Positions 36,304 through 50,523 of a stretch of 64,000 bases of DNA are shown here, piece by piece. Every line of letters begins with the position of its first letter. Position 1 is the first letter of the stretch. The notes beneath the pieces were generated by a model. The model made no database searches. It saw only the letters and a list, made by a program, of their open reading frames with translations, and was not told the DNA's origin. Position numbers and translations under genes: made by a program. This DNA is from Thuidium tamariscinum (lineage: Eukaryota > Streptophyta > Bryopsida > Hypnales > Thuidiaceae), in assembly GCA_947034885.2 (NCBI GenBank), contig OX344753.2, positions 19,158,001 through 19,222,000 of the forward strand. The letters are read 5' to 3'.

Positions 36304-36519
36304 CCCCTAAAGCACCAAATTGCGTTTTTTGGCAACATAGCAATTTTGGGCTGCTCACTACGAATGAATTTTTTATTTTTTTCCTTTGAAATTTTCACAA
36401 AATATGTGTCCAAAGAGTAGCTTTAAGGCCCAACAATTTTCATAACTTTTGACTACATAGTGAAAAAGTTATTGTATGATATGTAGTTTTCTCTACTCGG
36501 CGGGTAGCGCGGGTAGCAA
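36304..36519 (-). mobile_element. Truncated TTAA-family element, right copy
   Basis: This is the counterpart of 2245-2460, with the same CCCCTAAAG end and the same truncation. Confidence 0.6.
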
Positions 36520-36732
36520 AACCGTTCTAACATAGTTTATTTATGTAGATATGCCTAGTGATTGTCTATGGGATTTTTCCTAAACAGACAACATGCAACT
36601 AAAAAATTGAATTTGGTTTAAATTTAGCAATTCTTGAGATTCAAATGTGGGGTCCATTCTTTTGTGCCTTTTGCATGTTAATAATTCCAATAAGTAATGA
36701 ACTCATTCATTATAGGCTAAATTATGTAACAA

Positions 36733-37443
36733 GGTGATTGCAAGAAACACCTCTACTATTTGTTGTGTTTTTATGATTTTTTTGGAAATGCTTTAAAATT
36801 AGAAAAAAAATTAAATTAATTTTTTTTTAATCTATACATCTTTAAGAAAAAGGTAACCACTAAATGAAATGTATAGAAAATTTCTTGAAGTACAGTAGGA
36901 GAACTAGGAAAATGCTAATTTCAAGAAAATACATACTTTGATGTTTTGATTAGGGAAAAATAGGAAAATAAAATTTAAAGTATATATATTTTTTTCATTT
37001 GGGGAAACACTATAGAGATGGCCGTTTACCAAAAAACTCACCAAAATCATTTATTAAATGTTTCAAAATGCAAGCAAAAACGAATTCACTTTGTGCACTT
37101 CTACACCACATAAAAATAAGTATTTTAAAAATTCCTTGGACCATTAGCTACAAGTCTACTCGATGACCATCACTTATAAATTTCAGGTCAAAATTTTCTT
37201 TTTAGGGTGCTAAATAGTATTAAAACCCTCCAAATTGGCCAATGTAACATTCAATTGGGGTCTATCTTTGGATAGTTTACTGTTTTTTAAGATGACAAAA
37301 ATATTAAGCAAGGTGTATAATATCTGAGTACCATTTCTACAAATCTTGAGTCATTTAGAAGCAAAACACAAATGTAATGGCCAAAAAACAAATTAGCACA
37401 CACTGTGTAACACAAAATAATACAAGTGTTTTCTACAATTACT
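36733..37443 (+). mobile_element. GATTGCAAG-family element, right copy of A
   Basis: This is the counterpart of 2674-3384, with a few substitutions, one of them in the right terminus (CAATTAC). Confidence 0.7.
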
Positions 37444-37959
37444 TGTCTAGAATGTAGATTTGGACAACATATGACTAATTTTTGTTCAATCGTCAATCAT
37501 CTTTATTTTTATCCACCATCACAATCATTGGCCCTACTATTTGATTGAATATAGTCTTCTCTTGAGGTTGAAGATGAGATATGCTAGAAGTTAACATTGG
37601 AAATTCAAGAATTATTGCATCTTGACTAAGAGTGTTCTAAAGCTTGAAGCATTTCTTAACTACAAGATACAGATCTACAAATCTTTGAAGTAAACAAACT
37701 TGTTAGATTTCAATAATAAAGAAGAGTCAACTTGTAGATTCAAAATCCAAATTCAATATCAAAAAGGTCAATATTGACCACAAAAAAGAACTTCTACATT
37801 GTAAACCACCATATTGATTCACTATTTAGATTGTTGAAAATATAAACAAATTGCATGAATTTTCAAATCCGAAAGTGATAGTTCCCTAAACTAAATTACA
37901 ACTGTCAATTAGGGAGTTTTCCACTAGATAAAAATGTGAACTTTGGGAGGTTAGGGCAC

Positions 37960-38223
37960 TATAAGAAACCCTCGTTTTAGGTAATGAGCCCTAATTTTTT
38001 ATAACAGATTTTGGGTGATGTCAATGTTGACAACTCAAAATTTTTATGTCAACAAAACTGTCCAATGTAACATCAATGTTGACATAAAAACATTGGACTG
38101 TTGACATTGATGTTACATTGGACAGTTTTGTCGACATAAAAATTTTGAGTTGTCAACATTGACATCACCCAAAATCCGTTATAAAAAATTAGGGCTTGTT
38201 ACCTAAAACGGGGGTTTCTTATA
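37960..38223. mobile_element. Palindromic MITE, full length
   Basis: This 264-base element is an almost complete inverted repeat from TATAAGAAACCCTCG to its complement. The arms contain CCAATGTAACATCAATGTTG and its partner around a short centre. As RNA it would form one long hairpin. The left-copy version lost 120 central bases. Confidence 0.9.
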
Positions 38224-40729
38224 CCCAGGTGAGAAGCTAGAAAATGCAATTGGGAGAAAATTAGGGAAAATTCTAGGAGAAAAATAGGGATTTAAAACTA
38301 AAAAGATGATATTTAAGATTTGGTAGGATAACCAAAAATAGGCTAATGGTGAAATGATGAAAAATAAAAACCAAAATTGAAAAAAATAAAATACTACAAG
38401 AAGAAAATGAAACTAGAATCAAATTGCAAGATAAAATATGAAAAATTTAAAAATAAATAAATAAAAACTAAAAGTTGAATATGGAACTAAATGTCAATTG
38501 AAAACCACAAAAAGTAATAAACAAAAAAAGACAAAACAAATTAGTTCAATCAAAATTACTACTAAACTATTATAATGGGAAAGAAATCACTAAAATATAG
38601 AGAGAAACACTAAAATAGGAGTTTGTAGTAACTTAAAGGCTTTCACAATAAATTAGGGAGATTTGCAATAAATTAGTATAATTTTCATCAAATTAGCTTA
38701 GTATTTTGGCATTTTTCATTGAAAAATGATCTTTTCACATTAGTTTAGAGGTAAATGAATGTCATTAAGATTAATAACCCATAAGGTTTGTGGTTTTGGA
38801 GTTCTCTCTTGCTTGTCTATCTCAACTTTTGTATGTTTGATGTATTTAACAAAGTGAGGAGAGAATTGAAAGAAAAAATAGTAGAAAAGTACTAGACAAA
38901 GAAGTAAAATGAATAGGGGGTAAAGGTAGGACGATTTGTTGAGTAGATATTCACCATTTCATAAGAGGAGATGAGTGGAAAAGCTAGGTTACCAAGGTCA
39001 AATGGAAAGTTGGTTTGAAAAGAATGGAGAGTCACGGTTTAGAAGACTCAAAAAATATCAACTTTTACAAGCTGATGTAAACAATCAACCTAAGATTTGG
39101 AGCTCAAAATTAGAGGGGAGTTGCACCTTTAAGTCAACTTTGAAACAAAACTAATCTCACCCAAGTTGAAGTTTGGACATAGTGGTGGCAATGGTTTTTG
39201 TAGTGGGAGGTCTATTGGTGCAAGATTTTAGAGCTGCAACATTGGAGGACGACTATGGAAGAGTGGTGAAGTGCAATGATGGAAAATTTTGAAGAAAAAG
39301 AGATGAAGAGGTTAAATTTTTAATAGAACCATTCTTGTAGAATTTGCAGCTTAGACCAAGCCATAGTAGCCATTTCTCCAACAAGAGGCTTGTTGACCCT
39401 ACAATAGGAGGAAGCCCAATAGAAGATTTTTGATGTAACTTTGTCCAATTGTTATTGAATACTTGCAATTTTCATTGCATTGAATTATGAAAAAAGTTTG
39501 TGAATGTATAGGTTGCTAAATTAGGTGTTTGAGGGTAATTAAGAATGCATAGGATCTGGAGTTGAATTTTTAGGGTTTTAGGGCACATGCGGAAGTGTTG
39601 CCCTATTTGAACCAAGGTTAGGATTTAAAAGGATCAAGTGTTTAAAATGAAAGGGACATTTCAAGTATTAGAAAAGAAAAATCCCTCAAAATTGAATGGA
39701 GGATTGTAAATGGAAGATATAAATGTAGGGCAATGCATGGCAATTGAAGTATGGGTCACATAAGGATGTGATGGAATTAGTTGGGAGGACCCAATTTGGG
39801 CCGTTTGGGGCCTTAATTTGCACATTTGAGGTGGATTTTGCCTTAGGTATGATCCTATTTAAATTCATGGTTGAATTAAATGATGGGGGATGGTTAAGAA
39901 ATTGCAAGAAAAATTGCGGTGTATAGAGTGTGAAATGATGGAGGAGTCTATGCTAAATTCTTTGATAGAACTTGGACATTAGAAAATTTGAGGACCTTGC
40001 AATGTGCTTCACTTGTAAAAAATATAAAGAAAAACTAATTTTGAATGCTATAGTTGATCTACTTGATGCTCTATATAAAATTCTATTAGCTACATGGGCA
40101 CTCTAATAGGTACTTAGGATTGAAGTCATGTTGCTAATAAAAACAAGAGTTGTTATTTTTTTAAATGACACCTAACAAATGCAAATTGCTCCATTCAAAA
40201 TTCTAGCCATTCTATTCTCATTCCCTCACCTCACCTTGGGCACTTTCAAATTTCTAGAAAAATTTTACATGTTTTCATACTAGCACTTCTCAATCCTTTG
40301 TACACTCCAGAATATCATTTTTGCTACCACGAATGCATTCAAAATTCCCTTGTCCACTCTCAAAGAAATTGGTGGATGAAAAATTGTATCCCTCTATCCT
40401 TAGTAATTTGCAGACTCTATTTGTCATCCACATTTTGGACGTCAACACGCTTTAGGTTTAATTCAACACTATGAGGGAACATTGTCATTTTCTATCAATT
40501 TGGACATTTTTTTTGTCAATTCAAACATTTCTTTCTTGTAGTGCAATGATTGGTTGGAGCGAGATATTCAAACTATTGGATTTATCATGAGCTCTATAGA
40601 GAGATGTTTGCACAAACCATTGTATATTATTTAAATAAATATCTAAAACTTTGTTGGAAATTCAATCATTGACTTTGTGATACAAAGTTGGATGGTGATG
40701 TTCATTAGTTTCATGAATGGACACTATTA
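38224..40729. other. AT-rich spacer, no gene
   Basis: Counterpart of 4045-6569. From about 39220 onward it is almost identical to the left copy. Confidence 0.5.
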
Positions 40730-41015
40730 ATCCTTAAAAGAAGGATCTAGAACCACTTGTTTCAAGTCTCATTGAAAATCACTTAGTTTGTTGCCATTTT
40801 GGAACTAGGTATGTATGAAAAAATTTATATTTCTTTTTCAAAAAAGAATTACATATCTTCTGTATTTTATTAAAAAGTTCAGATTTTTTTGAGAAAAATT
40901 GATTTTCATGAGAGTTTTTGAAGAAAAAGTGAAGAAAAAATCACATCAAATAGAAAATTGTTTCAAAAAATCTGAAAATCTCACAATGTGTGTACATTAT
41001 AGTGACAAATATCAA
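40730..41015 (+). repeat. Dispersed repeat, right copy
   Basis: Counterpart of 6570-6845; its inverted relative is at 59150-59415. Confidence 0.6.
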
Positions 41016-41910
41016 GGTGGTAAATTTGAGACCAATTGAGTATCTACCTAGTCCTGGAAGGATGAGTACTAGCTATAGCTAGCCTACTATTTGCATGTTA
41101 AAATTATTTGTGCCAAAATTCCACACCTAGGTGTTGCATGAGTTTAGTATACTCTCATAAATTGCTAACCATTTGAGTAAATAATGCCCACTTGTGATCA
41201 TGGTTAGTATAATAGTGTATCAATATAAGATGACAACTACTATGGTACCAAGTTGGTTTCACCTCAACTATATGTGTCATAAATAGACTTTATATTTATC
41301 CAATCAAGCATTGACTAAATAATAGCTATTTTTGGCTTTCATGTAAGAAGATTTTTCAACTAGATGCAAACCTTTTGAATGCTTTAAATAATAAAAAATA
41401 TATAAATGTACGTACATTGTATATTTGTGTAAGTAAAGATAATTATTATAATTGAATCCTTAAGATGCTTTAGGTTTTGCATAACCATGAGCAAGTAAAT
41501 TGTTTTGTCATACCTATTTGTAGACAAGAGAGAGTGTTTTTTACATTACACCTCATTACTGAGCATTTTCTAATCCTACAAGATCATTCTAATATCACAT
41601 TTAAGCTTTTTTGTAGTACTATGAGACCGTCCATCGAGTTGTAGTATGGATCAAATGATCAACATGGTTGTTGTAAGTTCAACAACTTTGCACTACTATC
41701 GATCATAATCAATTGTTATTATTCACTTAGCTAGTTGAGAGCCAATGCTTTACAAAGTGCTAAAAATCAAGAGAACAAGTAGTAATAATCTAGTATTAAT
41801 TAGCATGAGAAAAAAATTATTATGAAATCATAGGTGTATTCAAGTTATAGAAGCTCTTACTATTTGATTAGTCAATAAGATTGTAGTCAGATAATTACTA
41901 GTAACTACAT

Positions 41911-42644
41911 GGGTGATTGCAAGAAACACTCGTCCTATTTGTTGCGTTTTACTACAATACTTGTGACTTTTTCTGGAGTACTTTAAAATTAGAAAACTAA
42001 TTTGAAATTTTTTTGAAAAATATGAATAATGTATACACTTCTAAGATGAAGGTTTTCACCAAAGGAAATTGATAGAAAAATTCTCTAAGTAGGAGAACTT
42101 AAAAAGCACCAAACCTCAAGAAAAAACCGACCTTCATGTTTTATTTTGAGAAAATTAGTAAAAATAAGTAAATACAGAAAATAAAAAGTGTCCATTTGCA
42201 AAAACTCTATAGAGATGGTCATTCATAAAAAAAATCACTAAAATAATATTTTATATGTTCAAAAATGCAACCAGAAGGAAGCTCACTTTGTGGACTTCCA
42301 CACAACATAAAAATAACTTTTTCCAAAATCCCTCATGTGGAAATCTGTAAGTCTATTAGAAGACCATCTCATCCAAATTTCATCTCAAAATCATTAAAAA
42401 AAGGTATTGCTTAGTGACTAAAAACCCCTAAACTGCTAAGTGTGACATTCAATCACTAGTACTATTTTGAAATCAAACTATTTTTGAAAATTATGAAAAA
42501 ATTAGAGAATGTGTATAGTGCCTATGAGTATATTCCCTATAAATCTTGAGTCATTTAGAGCCAAAACATAGAAGTTATGGCCAAAAAACAAATCAGCACA
42601 CTAGGTGGGACAAAAAATAGGACAAGTGTTTCTTGCAATTGCCC
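41911..42644 (+). mobile_element. GATTGCAAG-family element, uninterrupted copy of B
   Basis: This 734-base intact version has ACAT on both sides. It contains the empty GGACAAGT target (42620-42627) used by the hAT-like element in the left copy. Confidence 0.8.
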
Positions 42645-43114
42645 ACATGCACATGTGAACGAAACAAAAACAAAAACTACTCAAACATTAGGTGAAGCCT
42701 ATCCATTGAGATTAGTTCTGTAGGAATTTAGTACATCCAATAAAGTAGAAACAAATCCATTTGAGCAATCCAAAGTTGGAATTGAAAGAACTCCTTCACC
42801 TGTACCCATAGCCCGACCCATAGCCACAAAACAAACACAAAGTTACTTTCCCGTTGTATGCAAGGTGTCTACAATAGCACTCCAATTGTTAAACTTGTCA
42901 CAACAAAAACATGAGAACGTTAGAATGGTTTTTCTTTATTTGCTTACAGCACTATCTTCTCTTAGTTTATTCTCTCAATGTATACACAATAAACCCTATT
43001 AGCCATAGATGCGGAGGTGATATCCTCATATTGTTGTTACGTAAAACTGTGGATCAGTATGCACTATAAGTTGGGTTGTTCACCTTAGTTATATCGAGTC
43101 CAAGAATACACTAA

Positions 43115-43550
43115 GGTAGAAGGCTTAGAAATGGAGCATCGAAGGGCTGATCTGCCTTTTTCATGTAATTAAACATATGGAAATGTTTCTAGCCCATTTT
43201 TCAGAGGAAGAAAAATAGTTGAGGAATCTAACACAAGTGATTTCATATTTTTTGGAGCATTTTTGAATTAGTTATGAATTTTCAAACAAAATGTGTTGTA
43301 GGTCCCTATTTATGTCCCTAGATCCTCCATGAATGGTTCACTTGCAACTTCAAAAAAAAGATGGAAAAGCAAGGAAAATGATTGGCTCTCACTATTTTGA
43401 ATGCTTCTATCTTCATTTCATTCAATGAGTATAGAGGTCCATTTAAGAACCACATATTGTCCATTTCAATGCCTTTTATAGGTTCCATTCTTAATTCCCA
43501 CTCTATTTTAGAGCCTCCTATCGTAGCATATCCTGAGTTCCAAATGTATA
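43115..43550 (+). repeat. Dispersed segment, right copy of 9527-9960
   Basis: It shares the same blocks as 9527-9960 and the relative at 57890. The short open frame from 43382 has the same unrecognised product. Confidence 0.55.
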
Positions 43551-44143
43551 GTGTCTACAAGACGTCATTTACTCCGAATCTCAATGTGCAGGATAAGCAG
43601 CTTACCATTAGTAAATAACTATCAAATGGTTTGTGCTTGGAGATGCAAGACATTAAATCCTACCATCGAAGGTGGACCATGTCTAGGTAATTTTGGATTA
43701 TCTGGGATAAAAATGAAAAAAAACACTATTATGTGCCATGTTTAGAGTATGTTCCAATCTTCTACTAGCTAATTTGGGGTCTTTGATTGCAAATATGAAT
43801 TGAGAATTCACAAAAAGAAATTGTATAAAAATAAAATAAAATCTTAGCGTTTACCCCTCTGGTAAATCTAGCCTGCTTGGCCCACCTTCAATGGCAGGAT
43901 TTAACATCCTCCATTGAAGCATTGCCAATGATAGTACTAGTTATAGGTTTCAGACTATCTACAGTTGAATCTTGTGTCTATCCAATTCATAAGAATGGAA
44001 TAAAATCCAATATGGGACATATAAATTGACAATAGCATGTGATAGAATGAGCTAGAAATGCTCACAATGATTCCCATTAGGACCAAGAGAGAGAAAGAGG
44101 ACTAATTTCAAATTTTTGTTTCTAAAAGAAATGATTTTTTTAA

Positions 44144-45103
44144 CTCGTAAACGTTTTGACTATGTTTTCACCAAAATTGCTCCAAATTCCAAAATTGTCA
44201 TTTCTAGGACAACTACCAAATTTTAGAAAAAAAACATTTTTGGACAAATATAATTGTAGGATTGTTTGATATAGTGGTTTGAGAAGATGTAGAAGAAATT
44301 TCAGAAATTTTCGTTGTGTAGATTGGAACTTTGCAAGATATTAGTGTTTGAAGTGCTAAAAATCTTTTTTTCATTCTTGCAAAAATCTGGGCAACTACTC
44401 TTCACAAGGCCACATTTGTATTAAAAAAAATGCCCAAAATGGTTGTAACCCTTCGGATTCATTCTTAAAGTTAATTTAGCTGCATGCTTGAAAATTTTCA
44501 AATCAATTGGAATTGTACAATATGAAGAAAAAAAAAGTAAGTAGAAAGAAGTAGAAAATGATTCAAAATACCAAATTATTAAGAGTTTATTTATAGAATT
44601 GAAAAATGCCAATTCCAATGGTTGAAATGTTGTAGTAAACAATCTACACCCAATGTTTATGTTTTTTTTCAAAAATATTAAAAATTGAATTAAATAAAGG
44701 ACTTCAAAGTTTATTTTAGAAAAAACATTCCATAACTTCCCACAAACTACCCACAAATTAAAACTCCCATAACTTTCATCTCATTAATCAAAATGAAATG
44801 ATTCAAAGCTTTTCATGTACATATAAATCTAAAAGATTATTTCAAATTTTTAAAAAAATGATTTTTGAGAAAATTCTCTTAGCTATCTACGATTCTGCGG
44901 TGCTTATTGAGCAATGAAAACTACATATTATACAATAACTTCTGAACCATATAGTCCAAAATTATGAGAATTGTTCGACTTCAAAAGTATTCTTTGGGCA
45001 CATGTTGTGTGAAAATTTCAAAGGAAAAACAAACAAAACTTTATCTATAGTGAGCTACCCAAAATTGCTATGTTGCCAAAAAACGCATTTTGTCCTTTAG
45101 GAG
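44144..45103 (+). mobile_element. TTAA-flanked element, right copy of P1
   Basis: Flanked by TTAA at 44140-44143 and 45104-45107. The left terminus has decayed (CTCGTAAACG) and the interior carries small insertions relative to 10557-11485. Confidence 0.7.
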
Positions 45104-45209
45104 TTAATCCGTCCAAACTGCCCATTTACCAAAAAAAATAGCATATTTGGCCATAATTTTTAAATCATATTTCCAAATGTCTTAAATTTTAGTGCTCATG
45201 AAAGATAAT

Positions 45210-45542
45210 CATAAGAGGATTTTTGGGCCCCCAGAAGACCATTTTCAGGGGTGTTCCCTGAAACTGTTCCCACTGCTGCAGACCAGCCTTCTACTGGTCT
45301 GAATTTTGAAGAAAAAAATTTAAATTTCTTTTCCTAAAAACTTCAAAATGTATTAAAAAGAAAAAAAATGATTTAAAAAAGTATTTTTTTTTCAAAAAAA
45401 TATTTAATAATTAATTAAAATTAATAAATAATTAGTATTTTCTGATGTGACAGTCGCTCGACCACATCAGCATTGCATTCCCAATGCGTTCCCAACGTTT
45501 CGGAATTCGCAGTCTTGTAAACCAGCTAGAAATCCTCTTATG
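45210..45542. mobile_element. CATTAG-family MITE, right copy only
   Basis: This 333-base insertion has inverted ends CATAAGAGGATTT and AAATCCTCTTATG and is absent from the left copy (GATACTCTTTG at about 11588). It shares TGATGTGACAGTCGCTCGAC with the inverted form in 50042-50344. The target duplication is unclear. Confidence 0.85.
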
Positions 45543-48321
45543 CTTTGTCCATGTCTTCTACTAAAGTTTTAGACCAAAACATGGAAATCTCTATTCACAT
45601 GTACCTCTTTTAAATTACTACATAACCAAATTCAGTAGGCTACTTGTTTACGGGTTAATATGCTCTATTTTTTGACAATCAAAGTAGTTTAGAAGATTTT
45701 TTTGATCAAACTCGAGTAGCCTCCAAACAAGCAATCTCCAAAATTCAATCTTGGACAAGACAATGATGGCCAGATTGTTGACAAATGAACCTTAAACCTT
45801 GATAATTTTATACTAATTTTGAGAATTGTCTTCATCTTATAAATGCACTTTAGTAAAATCTCATTGAAAACTCCTTCGCAAGCATAAACGAGCTTGCCAT
45901 AGGGAAGCCAAAGAATTAGGAGGAAGTTCATCGGCCTTCTTTGCACATCGCTTGCTATCAGGTTCTTGATATTCATGTAGTGATAGTAATTACTAGTTCC
46001 ATGGGAGTATTGACAAATCAATGGCAACAATCTATTATCTATTAGTGGGAGACTAAGGTAGAGGCATCTAAATGCAACACTTATTGAAAATTTACAGATC
46101 TTGAGGGCAGCTACACAATAAAATGATGTGTGCTTGTTAGGAAATAATTTGGGAAACCAACAAAATTTGTTTTGTATTTTTCTAAGCTTGTATGAATATA
46201 ATTCAAAATTTTGAAAACAATTGTGTAGATGTACTTATTGTGAACACTAAAGTGGGTAGAGAAACACCCAAAAATGATACACCATAAACTTGGATCACAT
46301 GCAGCTAATTGACGAATGCAAGATCCACCCTTATGAGAATGACAACTTCTTGAAACCCCGTGTGTCTACTTTGAGTTCAATTGTGCTTGCATTTGGGTTG
46401 ATCTTTAGGTGTCAGAGAATGAATTATGTTACATTTGAGTACTTCTATCTTACATACATTGGCAGTTACAATAAAACCAACAGTATCATAGCCTTGAACT
46501 ACAAGTTTAAATGCAACAATTCCTAGCACCACTAATGTAACTAAGCTTATCATCATTGTATTGGTACAATTTGCAGACATCATTAGCACTCATGTAGCAA
46601 GCAAACCTTCAACAAGTTATCTTTTGAAGAATGAAGATGACAAGAAGCATGCCTTCGAGCTTCTAGAATTGAAGGAAATTTTAGCATGTAATTTTTGTGG
46701 CAAATTTGGCCAAGTACTATTTCAATGAATGTTGTCATAGGCATATACAAGAATGCATACCTTTCATGGTTTTTATAAGGTGGGAGCATCCAAATGCAAC
46801 ACTTGTTATTCTTAGACATCTAGAAAAAAACCTAAATCCAAGTCCAAGTGGACCAAAGAAGACATGTGGGGTTTTGAAGGAGACAAGTGAGGTTCTAAGA
46901 AGTTGTCACTCTCTTTCAAGAAATGGCCAATCACCTACACGGGATCCAAGGTTAGAGTGTGTCACTTTTGGGTGTTTCCATGCCAACTTTGGTGTTAGTC
47001 TAGTGTTCACAATAGCCAAAGTTGTTTTCAAAAATTCATATTATATTCATACAAGCTTGGAAAAACATGAAACTATTTTTGTTGATTTCTTGAACCATTT
47101 TCTAACAAATCTACATCATTTTATTTTGTAGTTGTCTTCAAGATTTGAGTTTAAAACAAATGTCACTTTTAGGTGCTTCTACCTTATTAAGCTCAATCAC
47201 CATGCAAAAGCTCAATATTATGAATTAGAGATATAAAATTATATTGACATTTCTTTACATACAAATCCACATTTGTTTGAACAAAAAATCCCTCCACTGA
47301 TTTGTCACAAACAAGTTTACATATCATATTACTTGATCTAGAGGTTAATTATTTCCAGCCTACAAAATTTTGGACGTGAGATTTGGACTAATTATACTAT
47401 TACAATGGGTAAACTCAAAAGCACAACTCACCTTAAAGTGACATCTATAGTATGTGTACATTTCTAGAATCACCTTATGTACACAGACTATAGATGGCAC
47501 TTTCACAAATAAACTTTAACCCTTAATAACTTTTGTATACTATATCCAAATGTTGCATTCTTTGGTGCATTGGAATGTGCTTTTACTTGCCAACAAGATT
47601 ACATGAAAATTTGATTAGTCTATTAGTAGTACTTAACTAGGCACAATACCAATTTTGGACATTTTGGGTATATCCACCTTATATATTTTGAAATAGCTTT
47701 GAAGATATCATCCATATCCACATTGTTGATATGGCATCCAACTTGGATGTTCAAAAACAATATTGTAGGAATTAATTTGTTCAATGAAGCCCTAGATCTT
47801 GAATGTTTTTGTTGAGTGATGCTTCTCTCTCTAAAAATCTAAATAATCTCTACATTAGAATCCATCGACGGGCACCATTGTAGGGTTCATATTTTTTGTA
47901 GTCAATTGCTCTTAAACCAACTCATTATTCCATTCGGCCCAATCTAAGACTCTCTTCGATCCCTCCTTTAGACGACTACGTAGTCCACCTTCCCCAATGC
48001 TAACATTGTTTGGATTAGCATCATTGATATTTGTACCAAAATAAGCTTTGTGGGTGCCTAGGCTCTAGCAAAGAAAAGTTGAACTTCATGAAGTGCCTAA
48101 CAAAAGACAAAATAGCCTTGTAAGTTTTAGTACCTTCTTTGCAAACTAATTGCTTGGTATAGATACCCTTGTCAAAAACCCAAAATATATGTGTGTAACT
48201 CATTGAATATGGATTCTCATTGAAAACAAGTTGCCTTGAATCATGTATAACGATCATGTTTTATGAGAGAAAATTTGATCTGCCTACAATGTTTTCACTT
48301 CTACAAGCTCCCAATCATTAT
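45543..48321. other. AT-rich spacer, no gene
   Basis: This matches 11590-15258 of the left copy, without the insertion at 13546. It includes the decayed hairpin at 47435-47503. Short frames at 46290-47131 lack domains. Confidence 0.4.
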
Positions 48322-49038
48322 GGGATGATTGCAAGAAACACATGTACTATATTGCATCACTCCATGAGTGCTTCTCTATTTTTTGGCCATAATTTTTGTG
48401 CTTTGGCTCTAAATGACTCAAGATTTATAGGAAATGTACTCATGATTATTATGCACCTTGACCAATGTTTCTACAATTTAAAAAAATTACTATCCAAAAA
48501 TAAACCCCAATTTAATGTTACACTTGCCAATTTGGAGGTTTTTAGTACTATTTAGCATCCAAAAAAACAAATTTTGAGCTTAAATTTCATGAAGATGGTC
48601 TTTTAGTAGACTTGTAGCTAATGACTAAAGGAGTTTCTCAAATAATAATTATTATGTGTTGTAGAAATTCCCAAAGTGAGCCTTTTTCTACCTGCATTTT
48701 GAAACAAGTAAAAAATGATTTGGGTAATTTTTTTTTGGTGAAAAGACATCTCTATAAAGTTTTTGAAAATGTTCAATTTTTATTTTACTTAAAAAAAAAT
48801 TCCTATTTTTTCTTAATTAAAATATCAAAGTATACATTTTCTTTAGATATGGCACTTTTCTAGTACTCCTACTTAGAGAATTTTTCTATACATTTCCTTT
48901 GGTGGTTCTTTTTGCCTTGAAGGTGTGTACACTAGTCATATTTTTTAAATTTAAAAAAAATTATTTTTCTAATTTTAAAGTATTCTTGAAAAAATCATAA
49001 AAATGCAACCAAATGGATAGGTCTTTCTTGCAATCAGC
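48322..49038 (-). mobile_element. GATTGCAAG-family element, right copy of C
   Basis: Counterpart of 15259-15974, with TTAT on both sides. Confidence 0.75.
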
Positions 49039-49466
49039 TTATCAGAAACAAATATTGGTACCTTCATGGGGAAAGGGTGTCCACATTTTTAAATCTCTAA
49101 AGAAATAAGAATGATATGCATTGGATGGACAAAATAATGTGGAATACATTGAACTGAATAGTCATAAAAATAAAATGTTGTATACACTACAATAGTTTAA
49201 CATGATTGTATTATAGTCATACAAATCCAATAAGCCATGCCTTTGATTCAAATAATATAAAAATATAATGGAATAATGGCAACAATAATTGTCTTCAAAA
49301 CAAATTTCTATGCTATGAAAAATATTGAGGTAGTTGCTACCTCTTTGGAGTGCATTGTGTGTGACAAACTATTATAATGAGTTCAAAAGAAGTGTTAAAT
49401 GATCTATGATATGTTTTAATTTTTTCTTGACCTCCCACCCCTACTTATATTTTCTAAAGACATATT

Positions 49467-50041
49467 TTAAAGACCATCAAAGTTGGGAAAGGATATATGA
49501 TAGCAATGTTAGAAGATCAATTAGATTAATTTTGAAGGTTGCATTGGTGGAATGGAATAGTTAAGGTAGTAGTAAAGAATGTCCTTGACTTTGTGGTGAA
49601 GATTTGGAAGGAATTTGGTGTTGTTAGCTTTCACTTTATTTTTGACCATGCTTCCCAACCCTTGCTAGTTTTGTTCTTGTACATTCACCTACCTACTTGC
49701 AATATGTCTAATGTGTCAATAGAAATTGATTGAGAAGTTGCCACCAACTCATATGCCTAACTCAAGTAATATTCAATTAATGTATTTGTTGAAGAAGCTC
49801 TAAGAGAAACCATGTATTATATATGCATATGGAAAAAAAAAGATTACTCTACAGAAACCAATGATATACACAATTTGGAAGAGTCAAAAAATCATAAATC
49901 AAAATCAAGCATGGAGAGGCTAAATCCATTGATTCTTATGTATCGCTTGCTCCGCAACAAGTGACCATTTTGCAGGACACAGCAGCTGCCCATCATGCAA
50001 CACAAGTCTTGCCACAACACTTGAATCTTAAACCATTAAGA
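49467..50041. other. DNA right of the duplication breakpoint
   Basis: Single-copy within the window; no gene or repeat recognised. Confidence 0.35.
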
Positions 50042-50344
50042 CATTAGGAGGGATTTGAGGGCAATGGGAGCCTGTGAGTTCCCACAGCCCGAAATCGCGA
50101 AAACAGGGTTTGGGAACGCAATTATGCAGGAATCTGATGTGGTCGAGCGACTGCCACGTCATCGACTTTTTTTTTCTGAATTTTTTTTTTTTTTTGGACT
50201 TTTTTTCATATTTCAGGACCCCCCCAATTTTTATTTTTTTTAATTTTTATTTTGAAAATGTTGACCAGCAGCCAGCCGTTCCCAGACCCTGTTTCGGGAA
50301 CAGTCCCGAAACGGCCCTTTGCTGGCCTCAAATCCCTCCTAATG
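50042..50344. mobile_element. CATTAG-family MITE
   Basis: The ends CATTAGGAGGGATTTGAGG and CCTCAAATCCCTCCTAATG are near-perfect inverted repeats. The interior includes CTGATGTGGTCGAGCGACTG and CCTGTTTCGGGAACAG, plus homopolymer T runs. Open frames here are accidental. Confidence 0.9.
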
Positions 50345-50523
50345 ACTGGATCCAATTTTGAAGCCTTGAAGAGTACCATGGCCAGCCAGTAACCTCTCTC
50401 CTGACCCCTCATGCAAACCAAATTGGAGAAGTAATGGGACACATTCAATTCTTTTGCTTGTCATTCAGGCAACCCTGATGTCAACGCATTCCCTCGACTA
50501 AAATTAAATTCGATCAGACATTC

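Larger units (their letters stand above)
33383..49466 (+). repeat. Segmental duplication, right copy
   Basis: This is the partner of 1-16748 in the same orientation. It carries the full right-hand TPR array and the same downstream DNA, but it lacks the elements inserted at 8449, 13546 and 16266. It has its own insertion at 45210-45542. Confidence 0.95.

Noticed and set aside
50055-50448. Open frames of 60-95 codons on both strands
   Set aside because: They lie inside or across a MITE and translate its inverted ends and homopolymer runs.
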